Shown piece after piece: positions 32,401 through 45,329 of a stretch of DNA of 64,000 nt (position 1 is the first letter of the stretch; each line of letters opens with the position of its first letter). Below the pieces are notes generated by a model, which did no database searches, was not told where the DNA came from, and worked only from the letters and a program-made list of their open reading frames with translations. The translations under genes and the position numbers were made by a program. The stretch lies in assembly GCF_022201045.2 (NCBI RefSeq), contig NC_068558.1:43861001-43925000 (forward strand), given 5' to 3'. The stretch comes from Citrus sinensis (Eukaryota > Streptophyta > Magnoliopsida > Sapindales > Rutaceae).

Positions 32401-35400
32401 TATCAAGTTAGAATGATAAGTGACTACTGATATACAAGCTAAAGAGGTAAACAAACACATTGAAATAAATATTAACCTCATATTAGAATTCAGCAAAATA
32501 TCAACAGATCTAATAGCACCAAGATTCAGCAAAGAAAACATAGCATACACAAAGTTTCAGACAAGTAATATAAGTCTCCTTTATGTAAAAGTTTGTGACT
32601 CCAACAACAGCAATAAGTCTGACATGATGACAGGCTGGATAAGAAAACTTGACCCTATAGTCCAACAGCAATCATACAGTGCCACCCATTTTCTACCCGA
32701 ATCATTTAAAACAATAATAATGAAAAATAAAAAGAGTTTAAAATTGAATCACAAATAATGTACGGTCAACAAAACCACCAAACCCCATTTAATTTAAAAA
32801 ATGCAGAAAATAAAAATAATAGTTTGATTTAACAACTAGTTTGAAAATGCTTTTGAATGGATGCAAACATAGAGTTCAAGAGTGCTTACCCAAAATTATA
32901 GAGAATATTATGAATCAGATTGATCCCGCTCCTATGGTCTGGAAGAGGCAAAAAACATTCATCCATAACAGATAGTGCAACAGCAAGCCTGGCGTTACAT
33001 TCAACCTTCTGACATACATCGCTGAGAGAAAGATCAGTGCTAACATCAAACCGATGGACAAGACTCCACGTATATCCTCCTTCGAGGTCATGTTTAACCC
33101 CAAGAAGCTTCTCTAGTCTTTCAAATATCTGCAGAGCAAAAACACTTGCCATGAATTTCACTGATACAAAAATTCAAATAGATATAGAACTGAAAATCTC
33201 TCAAAAAAATACTTTATTTTTTTAAGTTAAAATCATAATTTTCTTCATGAGTCATAGAATAAATTTTAGATGTATGCAGCGGCACCCAGTGAATAACGTA
33301 TTCCCTATCTAAGCAATTACAAATTCTTCTTCAGGTGCACTGAAAACAACCTGGACCCAAGATCTGCATACTCCCAACTCAGTAAAACACATCCATGTTA
33401 CTGGCAGATTCAATCTGAAGTCTCAAATAAATGGCCAGGAGACTTCTGAAGCTCACCTTTGGATAAACACATCCTACTAGTACTTATACCTAGAATAATA
33501 GCAAAGTGAAAAGAATATCCGGTAAACCAGAAAGATCAGGAAGAATGAATGCCTCATTAATAAAGTAAACAAAGTTGTCCTTATAGTTTGTCAAAAAACA
33601 AATCCCAATGATTATCAAGATGTAAATTGACAAAAAAACAATGCCAATTTGGTAGACATATTCTTAAAATTAAGCGTCAAAAGCATAATCTTGGTTGTAC
33701 AGGATTCAAACTCTCGAGTTTGGAACTCCACACAACAGCAAGTATATGGAGTTGACAGTTTAAGTATCAGCATGCCCCTTTTTTTCCTGCCAATTTGCCC
33801 ACAATAGTATTTAATAACATCTCAACTCCCTCCACCTTGAAAGTTACATTACCCAGCAGCCAAGTAATCCTAAAAGAGGTTTGCAGATGTGGCAAAATAA
33901 TACAAATTTTAAGAAATAATGTCACTTTAATTATCACTGAAATAGTACCTCTTGACATTTCTTTCCACAGAAGGACAAGCTACTGGGTTCATATTGCACA
34001 GCGCCATCTGTCTGACTACAGGATTGATGATCTACAGCAGAAGAAAGCTGTTAAAGTTGTTGGTCAATGATACACAAATTAAAAAATACAGATAATAAAT
34101 TGGGAATACTAATAATAGAACAAGGACCAGTTGACAACATGGACAATTGAAAAAATTGTATATAGGATTAACAAGATTGATACAATACATTTTTCCTCGC
34201 ACAAACTGCATATTTGTAACGTTGATAAAGCAGAGTCATCCTGATCATTCACATGGCATGTACTCTCATTAATTCTCCCACAAAATTGGCATGAACAATA
34301 TACACAATGCCACTTTCCAGAAGGAAACTTCTGCAGTATGAAGAGAAGAGCAGATTATTCAAAAGCTAAATTAAACCTAGATAAAGTTTATTACTACATA
34401 TAACAAGAGAAAAGCATCCTCATATTTATAATGATAATACAATTAGTAATTCAGCTCTTTTACGGAGAGGGAAAAAAAGGCATCTGAGAAAAGGCATATA
34501 AATTCCAATTCAAAGTCATGCACCCAAAAAAATAATTCTAGACTTGAGGATTGATTACATCAACCAAAAATTAAATAAAAGTAGAAACTGGAAAAGTGTC
34601 CATGCAACAAAAAGATTTAGACCAAAAGAACAATGTGCCAGAACCACTTGACAAGAATTTCAACTCACTCTTCAAGATCACCTCAGTACGCCACTAGAAA
34701 CTGGAAAAGTGTCCGTGCAACAAAAAGATTTAGACCAAAAGAACAATGTGCCAGAACCACTTGAAAAGAATTTCAACTCACTCTTCAAGATCACCTCAGT
34801 ACGCCACCAAACAAGAAAGGTTCTTAAGTTAAACTATGAATAAACATCTAACATTTCTTTCCATGCTCTTCACACCTATATACATGAGACAGAGAAAAAA
34901 TTGAGAATGAGAATTTTGCTTGTGTGTCATAAATCCATGTGCTATCTTATACGTACTTTAATATCCAAGCAGTTTTGATGGAAAGTCGATGGGCAACCAT
35001 CACAACAGATCAGATCTCCCCCATCTCCACAGATACCACATGTATCGTCATTTGGGTCTTCACCATCAAAATTCACAAAATGGAACCCTTTACGTTTAGA
35101 CTCATCTTGTTTATTCCATGAATCTAGAATGCATTGCAAGAGGGAACTTCCAGACTCAAAATAAAGATTTTGAAATGGATGACAGAGTTTGCTTTTTGAA
35201 TGGGTATCAAATTTTGAAATAGTAAAAATTTCGCTGCAACAGTCACAGCGGATGCCATCTCTTGCAATACGACCTTGGAGCATTACTCGCGTCTTTCTTT
35301 GATTCCAATATTGCACTTTCTCATTAAGTGGTACGGTGCCAGTATCAATCATCCAAGCGAGTAAGGTCCACTTACCATCATATGCTACAAAGCCATCACC

Positions 35401-37479
35401 ATTAGACTCTTCACCCTCCACAGAGTTGCGGACCAGCAAAGCACACCGCTTCCTTTGTTGTGTTTCTTGCAGCTTATGTCTCCTGGCTGGTATTGACATT
35501 CCATTGTGTGATGTACCCCCTTCACTAACAGAAGGTTTCCCTTTGATTCCCCTTTTCTGTGATTTGCCATGCGGGCTTGCTGCAGAATTTGTTTTTCCTT
35601 TCTTCTTTTTCTTTTTGGTAACTATTTCACCATCTGTACCCAAGTTCTTCCCCTTTTTCTTCTTATTCCTATCTGATCTGCTCTTGTTTATTACTTTCTT
35701 GAGTATACTCAGTTCATCCTCTGGTATTGGAGTAAATGTGAATCCAGTCTTACTGGTATCAGAACTACCACCTTCTTGTTCATAATGGTTTTTAAGCACA
35801 CTGTAAGCTAGGGTGATTGACCAGTGGGTTTTTCCTTCAGGATTAACGTACACTGCATCACAGTATTCTCTACCATTCCGAGGTCGATATTCAATCTTCC
35901 AACCTGCAGCCAAAAGAAGTTCTACTATTCGATCTCTCAGCAGTTGTTTTGCCCCATGCTTACTCAAAGTTTCCTCCTGATGAGTTTCAAGACATTTCTT
36001 CTCTCTCTGATTTACAGTCTTCATTGTCTGCCTGGATATAGCCTCCCCAGTTTCAGCACAACTATTCTTCTTATCTGGTGCAAACCTCTGGGCATTAAAT
36101 TCTGTCCCGCCATGTCTCTTTTCTGGAATCAAACCATAAGTTGGCACGTCCCGCTTCAAACCAACTGCCAAAGTATGCCTTTGGCTTTTTCTAATTCCAT
36201 TTACCTTTTTTCCCTTGCCAACCTTTCCCTTCAATACCTCATTAATCCCCTGCAATTTTGGGGGTCTCCCACGCTTCTTTTTCAGCCTCTTACTTCCCCT
36301 GTCATCAGACCCATCCTTCCGAGGTCTCCCAAGTTTATTTTTCAACCTCTTTCTTTGCTCACCATCAGATTCACCGCTTTCATGTGTCTTGTGCCGAGGT
36401 CTACCACGCTTATCTTTCACCTTTTTCCTCCTCTGCTCACAGGATTCATCAATCTTATTCAACTTAGGCGGTCTCCCAGGCTTAACTTTTGATATCTTTG
36501 TTTGCTCACCCTCAGATTCATCATTCTCCAGCATTTTAGGGGGTCTCCCTCGCTTTCTTTTAACCTTCTTTCTCCCCTTAGCACCATTAGTTTCATTACT
36601 CACTTCCATTTGCATATCAACATCCCTTTCATTCTCAGACCCATCAAACACCCTATTACTACCTCTTTCTTCAATTTCTGCCTGATTACTTTCCTTCTCA
36701 CTCCCCCTCTTAATACCCAATCTTGACCGCAAAACCCTGCCCACATTTTTTGCTGTAATATCCTCCTTCAGTCTCTTCTTCACAACAACATCTTCTCCAA
36801 GCTCTTCACCATATACTCTACTCCTTTTCCTCTTGTTCCCATCCAATCCAATCTCTCCACATTCATCGTTTATTGGCGCATCATTCTCTTTAGTTTTGAT
36901 GTTTTCTTTCACAGAATCAGGGCCAAAATCCATAAATGGGATTATCTCATCATTTAAATCAAACAAAATTCTCTTCTTATCAATTACTTCACTTTCAGGT
37001 CCCAGGATAAACTTGTCCTCGGGTTTCACTGAGATGCTTCCAGATCTCAATCCCTCAACATGCACATCAAAACCCCTTTCATTCTCAGACCCATCACAGC
37101 CCGTATTTCTATCTTTTTCTTCGATCTCAATCTTATTACTTTCTTTATCATTCCCACTCTTAATCCCCAATCCTGACCAGAAAACAGTGCCCGCATTTTT
37201 TACTTTGCTATCCTCCTTCACAACACAATCAACTCTGCTACTGTTTCTGTCGTTCTCACCCAATCCAGTCTCTCCACATTCATCACTTGCTTTCTCATCT
37301 ATCTCTTTAATCTCCATTGTTTCTTTCGGAGAAGTGGACCCAGAATCCTCTTTTTCTGTTGTCTCATCGTTCAAATCAAAAAGATTTTTCTTCTCATCGT
37401 TTACTTCATTTTCTCGCTCTGACATAAGCTTGACCTCGGCTTTCACTGAGATGTCTCCAGATCTCAATCCCTCTCTCAT
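29475..37479 (-). CDS. IDM1-like PHD-finger GNAT acetyltransferase
   Basis: IDM1/ROS4-type nuclear proteins acetylate histone H3 at methylated loci and help recruit DNA demethylation. Coding exons on the minus strand are 37479-34957, 34330-34189, 34031-33949, 33128-32890, 32322-32236, 31818-31719, 31213-31000 and 30775-29475. All junctions keep phase and give 1,562 residues, longer than Arabidopsis IDM1. In order: an acidic/basic N-terminus with a duplicated ~140-residue block; five AT-hooks (GRPPK, GRPRH, GRPRK types, about 305-410); a conserved block [20 protein letters not shown] (about 525); a [20 protein letters not shown] block (about 740); a PHD finger from [21 protein letters not shown]; a second Cys-rich segment; and a GNAT domain with RRQGMCRR as acetyl-CoA motif A. 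A tail of about 430 polar residues follows, with FDLNACI near its start. The start codon lies directly after a 5' UTR intron (37748-37482). Which IDM1 relative it is cannot be settled here. Confidence 0.9.
30828..30922 (-). mobile_element. Short SINE in an intron of the IDM1-like gene
   Basis: Flanked by a perfect 13 bp direct repeat GATTAAACTAATA (30815-30827 and 30923-30935). On the minus strand it contains GAGTTCGAATACTGGG, a B-box, and ends toward the left in an A-rich tail (CAGAAATAAATG). It lies in the last intron, in the sense orientation of the gene. Confidence 0.7.
34582..34807. repeat. 113 bp tandem duplication in an intron
   Basis: Two adjacent copies (34582-34694 and 34695-34807) beginning TAGAAACTGGAAAAGTGTCC. 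They differ at only a few positions (for example CATGC versus CGTGC, and GACAAG versus GAAAAG), so the duplication is recent. It lies in the first intron between coding exons of the IDM1-like gene (34331-34956). Confidence 0.9.
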
Positions 37480-37481
37480 CT

Positions 37482-37930
37482 CTAACAAAATCAACACAAA
37501 AACCCTAAGTTTAGAAACTATTAGTTGGAATTCAAAACAATTTCACTCAGATCAAACCAAAATGCAGAGAAAATAACCCCCATTACTGATTACAAAAGGT
37601 CCACTAAACCAAAAATGAACAACGTACTTTTGATCACAACAGACTTCAATAAAAACCTTAATTCCAAAAATTAAAAAAAAAAAAATAGAAGTCCAAATAT
37701 GAAAAATGAAAAAAGAAAATTCAGCAAGTGATGAGAAAGAATACTTACTAATGCGGAACAGAGAATGAGATTGTATGATCCTACGACGTCGCACGAGATA
37801 CGTGGATTAAATGCTTCCACTGAATGGGCATGGCGTCTCAAAGACTGAACTTTCAAGTGAGTGAGGACATAGAAGTATACACACACACATCACAGGGTTT
37901 AGGGAGAGACGAAAAGACACAAAAGTAAAG
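37482..37930 (-). promoter_or_regulatory. 5' UTR, leader intron and proximal promoter of the IDM1-like gene
   Basis: On the minus strand a non-coding exon ends at 37749 with donor GCATTA/gtaagt. The matching acceptor tttgttag ends at 37482, two bases before the ATG. The region near 37880-37900 carries CACACACAC on the plus strand and AAACCCTGTG on the minus strand. Transcription probably starts between 37850 and 37930. Confidence 0.5.
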
Positions 37931-38690
37931 CAAATAAAATTTGGGGGATATTTTAAAGGTTTAGGGCTTTTATATGTTTTTGCTTGTAAAAATGTATAGA
38001 ATTATTAAAAGAATGCAGTGCCTGGCCGTGATTCCAGAATACTTGGTATTACCAAAATGGGCGGGATTGTCATTTTATATAATCCCGTAATTTTCAATTT
38101 CCCTCCATTTCACTTTCGCCAAATTAACAAATCAAAAAAATACTCGGATAGGGGGATGGAGCGTGACTAGGCGTCTAGGCATATCTTTAAAAAGATTTAA
38201 ACTTTGAAAAAAACAATTAAAAAAAAAAAAATGGACCCCACTAATAGAAGGTGTAGAGAAAAACCTCGAAATGATGAAGCACTGTATAAGTGTTATTTGG
38301 TGGGACCCATATAAATCTTAAACAATTTCTGATATTCCAATATATTAATTCTCTCCTAAACATCTCCTCTCTTAAATCTTCTCCAGATTTCAAGGCTCCG
38401 GCGGTCACAAATAAAATTAAATGGTTGAGATTTTGTTTTAATTAATTTTACGTAAATTGACCTCTAAACTCACAGGTAATTATCGTTAAAAAATTTTCCC
38501 GCCAATTTTTTTGCTTTTTTTTTTACTTTAATGCCGATCTCTAATAAATTATAAAAAAAATAAAAATAAAAAAGTAAAAACTGGAAAAAAGCAATTGACA
38601 ATATGTTTTGCATATTTTTGGATTTTCAAGCAAATTATAATGTAGATTTTGCTTTATGCTTTTTAAGAATTTTTTATCATATTACGAGAG
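37931..38690. other. Intergenic DNA
   Basis: AT-rich with several poly-A runs. Nothing recognised. Confidence 0.4.
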
Positions 38691-38698
38691 AAATTTAT

Positions 38699-38814
38699 GG
38701 TGTAACGGTGTTACCGTGCCACCATTGCATCTAACCGTTGGATCCCAATAGATCCATTCATCCAAGTGGATCTAACGGCTAGATGCAATGGTGACATGGT
38801 ATCACCGTTGCACC
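38699..38814. mobile_element. Small palindromic MITE, copy 2
   Basis: Same element as at 13298-13414: GGTGTAACGGTG at the left and CACCGTTGCACC at the right, with inner CCGTTGGATCC and GGATCTAACGG and the same GTAGCCGGATCC flank. It is about 116 bp with no coding capacity. Confidence 0.8.
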
Positions 38815-39435
38815 GTAGCCGGATCCCATATTATGTACTTATTTCAATTTTTCATTGGATTTTTTTTGCAATTAATACTAATTTTAATTTTTTGCCTTTG
38901 CTAATTTGTTCTTGATATTCGTCTTCTTTATTTATCTATTATATTGTTTCAGGCTTATTGTTATGGTTTTAGCATATGATTTATACAATAAATACGCATT
39001 GAAAATGAGATTTTAGTATTAGAAAAGAGGTATTTTCTAAGATAAGTAAATCGATGAAATGGTCTCAAGAATGTTAGTTTGTTACAAAGAGGAATTTCAT
39101 AAAAACATTCAATAAGTAAATTTAATCTAATTTATTCTTTATGACTAGAAGTGATATCTATTAAGTAAGTTAACATGATGTATTATTAAATTATGTCACA
39201 ATGATTTTATGTTGTTGGAACTTAAAAGTTGCAAATTGTCTAGTTCAATGTCTAATCTAAAACCATCGATGCATCATGAACAATTTCAATGAACAAATTT
39301 TCAGGAATTGCTTCAATAAAATAGCACAAATTTTTACTCTCTCTTACAATTTGATGAACTAAATTAGTGTTGCTGCTACTAATTCACTTCCTGGACTAAC
39401 TATTGTTGTTTCGTAAACTACTGCTATTAGGACAT
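38815..39435. other. AT-rich intergenic DNA
   Basis: No gene or repeat recognised. Confidence 0.4.
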
Positions 39436-39444
39436 ATAATCCTA

Positions 39445-40362
39445 GAGGTAGGTTCAAGAGATACTGTTTAACATAAGTTTAAACACAATTTTTCAACCAT
39501 CAAATTAGATTGAAATGAAAGGTCAAGATTAAATGACCTGAGTTATTAATTATATTAATATTTTTCTCTCTCCTCTTTTTAATATTTAATTCTTTTTCTT
39601 CTTTTACTTAAGATTTTTTCTTTATGTCTCTCCTGTAAATATGTAAATGGAATAATTAAAACCATCAAAATTAATTTACCTACATAATTAGAAACTGGCA
39701 TTTGTTTTTGAAAAATTTTGGTTTATTAGTTTTCTTTCGTGTTTAGTTTTTATAGTTCTTTAAGAATACCATTTGAAAGAGTTTTTAATGGAACAATTGG
39801 AGATTCAACAAAATTCGAAATATTGACTTCTCTTAAAGTAAAAAGTAAAGTAATTGGTATATATATGTTTATATATATGAGTTTAAAATTTTCAATTAAA
39901 ATACTTCTTTTTACCATTATCTTTTTGAAATTTTTTTATGGCATTTGCAATACACAAGAATATTGTTTTAAAAAATATATTTTAAGTGAAATTTGTTTAG
40001 CTAGTTTTATCATCAAAAATTTATCATGGTGACTTTAGTGATATAAAATTAGAGATAGATTAAACAATATAAATGGGAGAATAAATGAAAAATTCGGTTG
40101 AAATAGGAGAGAGAATGGATATAGATATTAAAGAGATGATAGATGAGAAAAATAGAGTACTAATGAAGGAATATATTAAATAAGTGAGAGAATAATAAGT
40201 AATAATTTATTTATTATATGGATCCATTACATTATTTTGTTGGTTTTTAAAATTAAAAAAACCACGTCAATTTTAATCTCAACCTTTGATTAATTTTAAT
40301 CTAATGATTGGAATATTATGTTTGAATTTGTGTATAAAAAGTACGTCTCCTAAACCTACCTC
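39445..40362. mobile_element. Long-TIR element, probably MULE-like
   Basis: A 918 bp element with long imperfect terminal inverted repeats of about 95 bp. The left end starts GAGGTAGGTTCAAGAGA and the right end on the minus strand GAGGTAGGTTTAGGAGA. Further matching blocks include AAATTAGATTGAAAT with its partner ATTAGATTAAAATT, and GGTCAAGATTAAATGAC with GGTTGAGATTAAAATTGAC. The flanks carry a near-perfect 9 bp direct repeat, ATAATCCTA (39436-39444) and ATAATCCCA (40363-40371). Long inverted repeats and a 9 bp duplication point to a non-autonomous Mutator-like element. The 97-codon open frame inside (39739-40032) resembles no transposase. Confidence 0.65.
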
Positions 40363-40371
40363 ATAATCCCA

Positions 40372-41880
40372 CCCCATAATTCTATTGCTACAATTTTGCC
40401 GCTGTTCAACTATTTTTTGGGTTTACAGTTGCTGTTTTTTTGTTTTATACTTTATGTACTGGTTTTTCCGGAATCTATAATTGCTGTTTTGGTTTACAAT
40501 CACTGGTTTATTTTGGATTCTTATAGCTGCTGTATATTTTGCTACTCCATTGTGGGAAATGTGATACTCCAAATAACAACTTTGTAACTAAATAAAAGAA
40601 AAAGTTGAAACTTTATCCGAAGGAAGATGATATAACAACAGCACATAATATAGTAACTTCGAAAGTTATGCTTAACATTAACTAATTCCAAGTGCATAAA
40701 AACTATAAGGAAATTACTGTAGCCTCACAGTAATTCACAGGTATCCGGCACCATATACAAATTTATAGCAAATTACTACCCCAATCACACAAAAATATAA
40801 ATACATAAATAAAATTGTTCCCATCGGCAACCATCACAATTTGCAAGCTACACCAATACTTTTGCCTCCTCAATCATCCATTCTTTAATTAGTACAAGCA
40901 GTTGAAAATAATTCTTTATCACAAGGCAAAACTACTAAAACTATTCTTGCAAAGATTCACCTTTCTCACTGATAACCGCAACAAATAATTATAGCTTTTG
41001 ACATCAAACCCAACATTTTTATTCGCCATTCTTTAAACATCAACGTCCATTGTCAATTGCTTCCAGTCATTTCCAACATGCCAATTTCTTAAAAATGGCT
41101 TTGTACTGTTTTTGGTGTTCTAAAATCTCCGCAATTTATCTGGTGAGCGTATGAATACCGGTGAAGAGACCGATTAAAATTCTAACGTGATGAAGGTAGA
41201 GAAAATTGTAATAATTAAAGAAAGTTTTTTGAGTTACCATGAGTTAAAATATAAGATTTAATCTTAACCTTTTACTTTCATTAATAACACATGTTAATAA
41301 ATCCCAAAAAACTTGAGAGGGGTTAAGAGAGAAAATGCTAAAGAGTGGATCCGGATTCATGTTAGAAAAGTTGTTTAAAGTGTTGTCTTGTGGGGCTCAC
41401 GAAAATATTTAGAAATTAAAATATAAAATTCATCAATCTTGGTAAATGGTAATCCATTTATGGGACGAGCATAACAAGCTCAGTGTGTTGAGGTTTTATA
41501 TGGCTACTTACTTAATAGAGTAGATGAATAAATTATTCTTGTATAAATTAATCTTGGGCTAACCCCTTTATACCGAATGAGGGTATGATTGATCGCGAGA
41601 GCAATACTTTAAACTACACGAATCACACCGAATTGGACACCCAGTTGCCATAACCTGACGTACATATACATAAACTACAATCAAAGACAATTAAAACTAC
41701 TGGGAATATGAAATATATTAGCATGCAAAAATCGGCTCTATATATCATCACTATCACCTCAAGTCAAACATCAACTAAAGCTAGAAATTAAAGTTCTGAA
41801 ACTAGTTTTACTTTTACTACAAAAACGGTAAAAGAAAATAATAGGGGCAGAAAGCTGCTCCAAGAGAAAACTCCTTGCAT
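40372..41880. other. Intergenic DNA and 3' side of the eS24 gene
   Basis: No coding region recognised. About 41700-41914 may be the 3' UTR of the minus-strand ribosomal gene. Confidence 0.4.
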
Positions 41881-41914
41881 GTGGAGTTGCATAACCAGAA
41901 AATCCCAAAAGGCT

Positions 41915-43558
<1,644 letters not shown>

Positions 43559-43789
43559 GCCTATACAACCCAACCAATCGGCAAAATTTTTTTTGTTTTA
43601 AATTTAAAAACTTATAAGCTTGTTAGAATGAGAATTTCAGTGATCACCAAATTTAAATGAGGCATGTCAAATTGTCAATAGTATCTTACACGATATCTCT
43701 TTCTCCCTCGACCGCTTCGCTTACTCCTTTGCTCTGTGGCGCGTTTGGACTGGAATGCTATGACTGACTACTAACAAGAGTCGGGGGTT

Positions 43790-43848
43790 TTAGGGTTTTG
43801 GAATTGGGTTGACATTTGATTTGATAACGAGTATAGCTCTATTGGGCC
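43790..43848 (-). promoter_or_regulatory. Telo-box and site II motif of the eS24 promoter
   Basis: On the minus strand AAACCCTAA (43798-43790) is a telo-box, and GGCCCA (43848-43843) is a site II core. The pair is the standard promoter signature of plant ribosomal-protein genes, bound by telo-box factors and TCP proteins, and coordinates expression in dividing cells. They sit 230-290 bp upstream of the ATG. Confidence 0.75.
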
Positions 43849-43859
43849 TTAGCTGGCTC

Positions 43860-45000
43860 CATAAAAATCTATTTAGGATCTTAGAGTGCTATTTGCACCC
43901 CAGTAGAGTTCTAATAAAACCCGATATTAGTAATTGTAATTTAGAGAAAATTACATAAAAGGACATATATGAATTTAACTAAATTAAAATATTTTTTTTA
44001 CACTTGCAAACCATAAACTCTCTCATCGGTAAATGATATAGGTAGTTATTATAAAATTAAAACAATTTTGAGGCAATAAAAAAAATTTGGATTTAACATT
44101 TAATTAAACTCTATTGTAACCTTTGTCATTTTCTATTATTTTCATCGAAATAAGAGGTATGAGTTTCATAAGAGTTTTAAAAGGGTGTTAGGAGCTTCAA
44201 TCTTTACCAATACTTACTTAGTGTTCTAGAATTAAAAAAGTTCATTTATTTCAAAAAAAAATTGATTTTCTGTTTCTAAAAATTATTTTGGGTTGTTATT
44301 CAATATTTATCACATAAATGCATTAAAATATTCGCTAACGATCCTCTTTAAATAAGAGAAAAAGAAATCTAAAGCTTTTCTTTCAAAAAGAGAAAAAAAA
44401 TTAAAAAAGATCAAGATAAATAATTTTTAAGTGGGCGAATTTCCCTCCATTGTTGCTGCATCTAACTTTTCGAGGGTAAATCAACATTTTTGTCTAATGA
44501 AACTTAAAACTTAATTAAAATTATTATCATACGGATATTCCATTTGAGTTATTTTATTAATGGCAGCAAATAAAAGGTTAACTGAAGAGTTATATTATTT
44601 GCTCCTCTAGTCCCGACCCCCGACCCCGACAATGAGTAAATTATAAACCTTGAAAATGACGCAGCGAGGAGATCTTGCTCAGTACCCGAAAGTTCAGTAA
44701 TAACGTTTGTAGCATCAAAAGCACTTCATTTATCTTTCGCTGATTATAAATATCACCAATTTACAGACGTAATCACACATAACAAAGAAGTTGGGACTTC
44801 GGAGGCAAACGAAGAACAAAAATAGCCCACCAGGTACCACCCATGTACATATATATTATAGCCAAACAAAAGCTAGCCCCATTCTGACAAAATGTAGTGA
44901 TTACAGAGGAATTGTAATTGCATATACATACACAAGGCAATGGATGCATGCGGACACCGAGGGACAAGTGATCATCACCCTCTTCTTGGAAGCATCGATG
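43860..45000. other. Intergenic DNA
   Basis: AT-rich, no gene recognised. The last ~250 bp may be the 3' UTR of the minus-strand small-protein gene that follows. Confidence 0.4.
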
Positions 45001-45044
45001 TTAAAGCGAATTAATTAAACCTGTATAATCTTCGTATTAGCTAA

Positions 45045-45329
45045 TTACTTGCGAAGATCAGCCGCATGTGACTCCACCAGTATTGACCACAATACCTGCA
45101 CATCTTCGCAGGGGCACGACTTCACATCCTTGTAGAGTATATACAGCCCTCTACCTGCAAAACACAACGAATGCATGCATGTAATCGTTTTAAATGGAGA
45201 TTTTGCGAGAAATCACGAGAATGTGAAGAGGGGGAATTGGTATTAATTACGTCTGCGGTGGCTGGAGTGAAGGCGATCCCAGAGCTTCTTCAAAGGGGAG
45301 ACGACGAGGGAGTGAAGCCAACCGGCCAT
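45045..45329 (-). CDS. Conserved small plant protein of 62 residues
   Basis: Two coding exons on the minus strand, 45329-45251 and 45154-45045, join in phase (donor AGAC/gtaatt, acceptor tttgcag). The product starts MAGWLHSLVVSPLKKLWDRL and continues with RRGLYILYKDVKSCPCEDVQ, then VLWSILVESH. I recognise this GxYILYxDVKSCPxEDVxVLWSILVES pattern as a small protein conserved in flowering plants, but I know of no established function. It has an amphipathic N-terminal helix, no signal peptide and no membrane segment. Each exon alone is too short to look like a gene, so the spliced product is easily missed. Confidence 0.8.

Noticed and set aside
33640-33790. Possible SINE in an intron (GGATTCAAACTCTCGAG)
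   Set aside because: A weak B-box-like motif and a T-run are present, but no target-site duplication or A box was found.
35336-36726. Long plus-strand open frames (149, 222 and 156 codons)
   Set aside because: They lie antisense to the large first coding exon of the IDM1-like gene. Their hydrophobic, Ser/Phe-rich products are the mirror of Lys/Glu-rich codons.
36833-37576. 247-codon plus-strand open frame
   Set aside because: Antisense shadow of the duplicated N-terminal region of the IDM1-like gene, with no recognisable domain.
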